Shown here: one piece after another, positions 62,873-64,000 of the stretch | Layout of the letters: the number at the start of each line of letters is the position of its first letter | Position numbering within the stretch: the stretch's first letter is position 1 | Origin: Zoogloea dura | GTDB lineage: Bacteria > Pseudomonadota > Gammaproteobacteria > Burkholderiales > Rhodocyclaceae | DNA length: 64,000 bases | Assembly (NCBI RefSeq): GCF_012927165.1 | Contig: NZ_JABBGA010000009.1 | Span: forward strand, 62,001 to 126,000 | Direction of reading: 5' to 3' | Program-made: the position numbers and the translations under genes | The notes under the pieces: generated by a model | What the model was told of the DNA's origin: nothing | What the model saw: the letters and a program-made list of their open reading frames with translations, nothing else | Databases searched by the model: none

Positions 62873-64000
62873 ATGAAAAGCGCGCGTAAGCCCCTTCCCC
62901 TCCTCCTCGCGGCGCTCCTCCTTCCCTACGGCCCCCTCGCAAGCGCCGTCGGAATGGGCGAACTCGTGACTCATTCATCCCTGGGAGAACCACTGCGGGC
63001 TGAGGTCAGGATTGTCCGCACCCCCGGGGAGACACTCGATGCGGGCTGCGTGAAGGTGGTGTCCGGAGCAAGCGAGGATATCCCCTGGATCGGTTCGGCG
63101 CGAGTACGGGTGTCGGGTGAGCACCTGCTGCTGAGCACCCGCGAACCCGTCAACCACCCCATCGCCATGATCGGCGTGCGTATCGGCTGCGGCTCCGAGC
63201 TGCGCCGGGATTTCACCCTGATGCTCGCCCCACCGGCGATCCGCAGCGTCACCCCGCCCACGCTTGCCCCCGTCGACGATACGGCCGAGGCTGCAGCGGT
63301 GCAGGCCGCCCCACGGGCCCGCACCCCGCGCCGGGAGCCCGCCGTCCGCGGCGAAGCCACCGGCACGCCGGCACCGGCCAGCACCCGGCCGGCCGCGGCG
63401 CGCAAGGCCGGCGTGTCCCCGGACAGCCCCGTCGAGCGTCGCCCGGCCACCCGGAACCCGGCCGCCACCGCCCCGCGGCTGGCGGCACCCACCCAGCCCC
63501 CGGTGCTCGGTGGCGACGGTGACAGGCTGCTGATCGGCGCCGGCGACGAAGCCAGGCTCGTCCCGCTCCGCATGTCCCCCCTGCTGGCCAACCCGCCACG
63601 CAGCGACAACACCAAGGCCGAGCGCCCGGCGTTGAGCATCGAGCAACGCACGGTTGCCGAGATCGACGACCGCATCGCCGCCCAGCTGGAGCTGGACGAG
63701 AAGATCAAGCGCCTGGAGGAATACCAGGCGATGCTGAAGGAGAAGGTCGCCCAACTGGATATGCCGGGAGCAGCCCCCTCAGCCCAGCCGGCCGCGCCGC
63801 CTCCCCCTCAGGCGGCCTCCCCCCAGGCGGTGCCCGCGCCGGTCAGTGCGGCGCCCGCGGAAGATCTGGGCTTCCTCGCCGGGCTCCCCGCCTGGGCAGC
63901 CCCCCTGGCCGGCCTGCTGGCGGTACTGGCCGGCGGCGCTGCCCTGATCCGCCTGCGCCGCGGACGCGAGGGCGGCGAGGATCTCTCCCTCCCCACCCAT
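62873..64000 (+). CDS. FimV-family pilus/polar hub protein, N-terminal part (runs off the window)
   Basis: Only the first 376 codons lie here; no stop is reached. It starts MKSARKPLPLLLAALLLPYG with a signal peptide, cleavage near ASA. Residues about 27-125 (GMGELVTHSSLGEPLRAEVR) match the FimV N-terminal beta domain. A Pro/Ala/Arg-rich linker follows, then a coiled coil (TVAEIDDRIAAQLELDEKIK) and a transmembrane segment (AWAAPLAGLLAVLAGGAAL) ending at RLRRGREGG. I see no LysM motif, unlike Pseudomonas FimV. The cytoplasmic TPR part would be past the edge. FimV proteins organise type IV pili and polar proteins. Confidence 0.85.
   Translation, partial: MKSARKPLPLLLAALLLPYGPLASAVGMGELVTHSSLGEPLRAEVRIVRTPGETLDAGCVKVVSGASEDIPWIGSARVRVSGEHLLLSTREPVNHPIAMIGVRIGCGSELRRDFTLMLAPPAIRSVTPPTLAPVDDTAEAAAVQAAPRARTPRREPAVRGEATGTPAPASTRPAAARKAGVSPDSPVERRPATRNPAATAPRLAAPTQPPVLGGDGDRLLIGAGDEARLVPLRMSPLLANPPRSDNTKAERPALSIEQRTVAEIDDRIAAQLELDEKIKRLEEYQAMLKEKVAQLDMPGAAPSAQPAAPPPPQAASPQAVPAPVSAAPAEDLGFLAGLPAWAAPLAGLLAVLAGGAALIRLRRGREGGEDLSLPTH

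Overview
The window is 64 kb of GC-rich (about two-thirds G+C), densely packed chromosome. H-NS-family protein, FimV-type pilus hub, MuxABC/MdtABC-type RND pump, prfB with its programmed frameshift, lysS, sucCD and recCBD all point to a betaproteobacterium. Rhodocyclales (Azospira/Dechloromonas-like) is my best guess, from overall character only. I see no rRNA, tRNA, insertion sequence, prophage or CRISPR.

Layout. (1) 0-8.5 kb, minus strand: a complete fatty-acid beta-oxidation operon, TetR regulator > fadE > thiolase > hydratase/dehydrogenase > thioesterase > fadL. It is driven by a clear sigma70 promoter with a TetR-type palindrome at the start point. Directly upstream of that promoter lies a 0.3 kb array of 21-bp units carrying TCCAG-NN-CTGGA palindromes. 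(2) 8.8-10.4 kb: a small unknown helical protein, then a MerR regulator/carboxymuconolactone-decarboxylase pair with a classic MerR promoter. (3) 10.4-20.9 kb, minus: HtrA/DegP protease and a four-gene RND efflux operon (fusion protein, two permeases, outer-membrane lipoprotein). The lipoprotein's signal region has a REP-like inverted repeat pair inside it. (4) 21-28 kb: GAF-GGDEF cyclase, TonB receptor with PepSY membrane protein, 2H phosphoesterase, hybrid histidine kinase. (5) 28-33 kb: mutL, two RsuA-family pseudouridine synthases, a Cys-rich secreted protein. (6) 33-43 kb: prfB, then an unknown anchored protein and a three-gene SMC/condensin cassette (kleisin-like, MukE-like, SMC ATPase), then a GGDEF cyclase, lysS and an H-NS-like protein. 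The usual prfB-lysS neighbourhood is split by about 7.5 kb. (7) 43.8-54.5 kb, minus: recC-recB-recD followed by an exonuclease/GIY-YIG fusion. (8) 54.6-59.5 kb, minus: PP2C phosphatase > two-FHA protein > cyclic-nucleotide phosphodiesterase-like hydrolase > GAF-bearing GspE/PilB ATPase, which looks like a signalling module for a secretion or pilus motor. (9) 59.6-64 kb: sucCD with a strong terminator, a DUF2889 protein, and the 5' part of a fimV-like gene that runs off the window.

The two most interesting pieces are the phased 21-bp palindrome array next to the fad promoter and the SMC cassette, which has no nuclease/topoisomerase-like fourth gene beside it. The phosphatase/FHA/PDE/GAF-ATPase cluster is third. 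All family assignments come from motifs read by eye; no database search was run.
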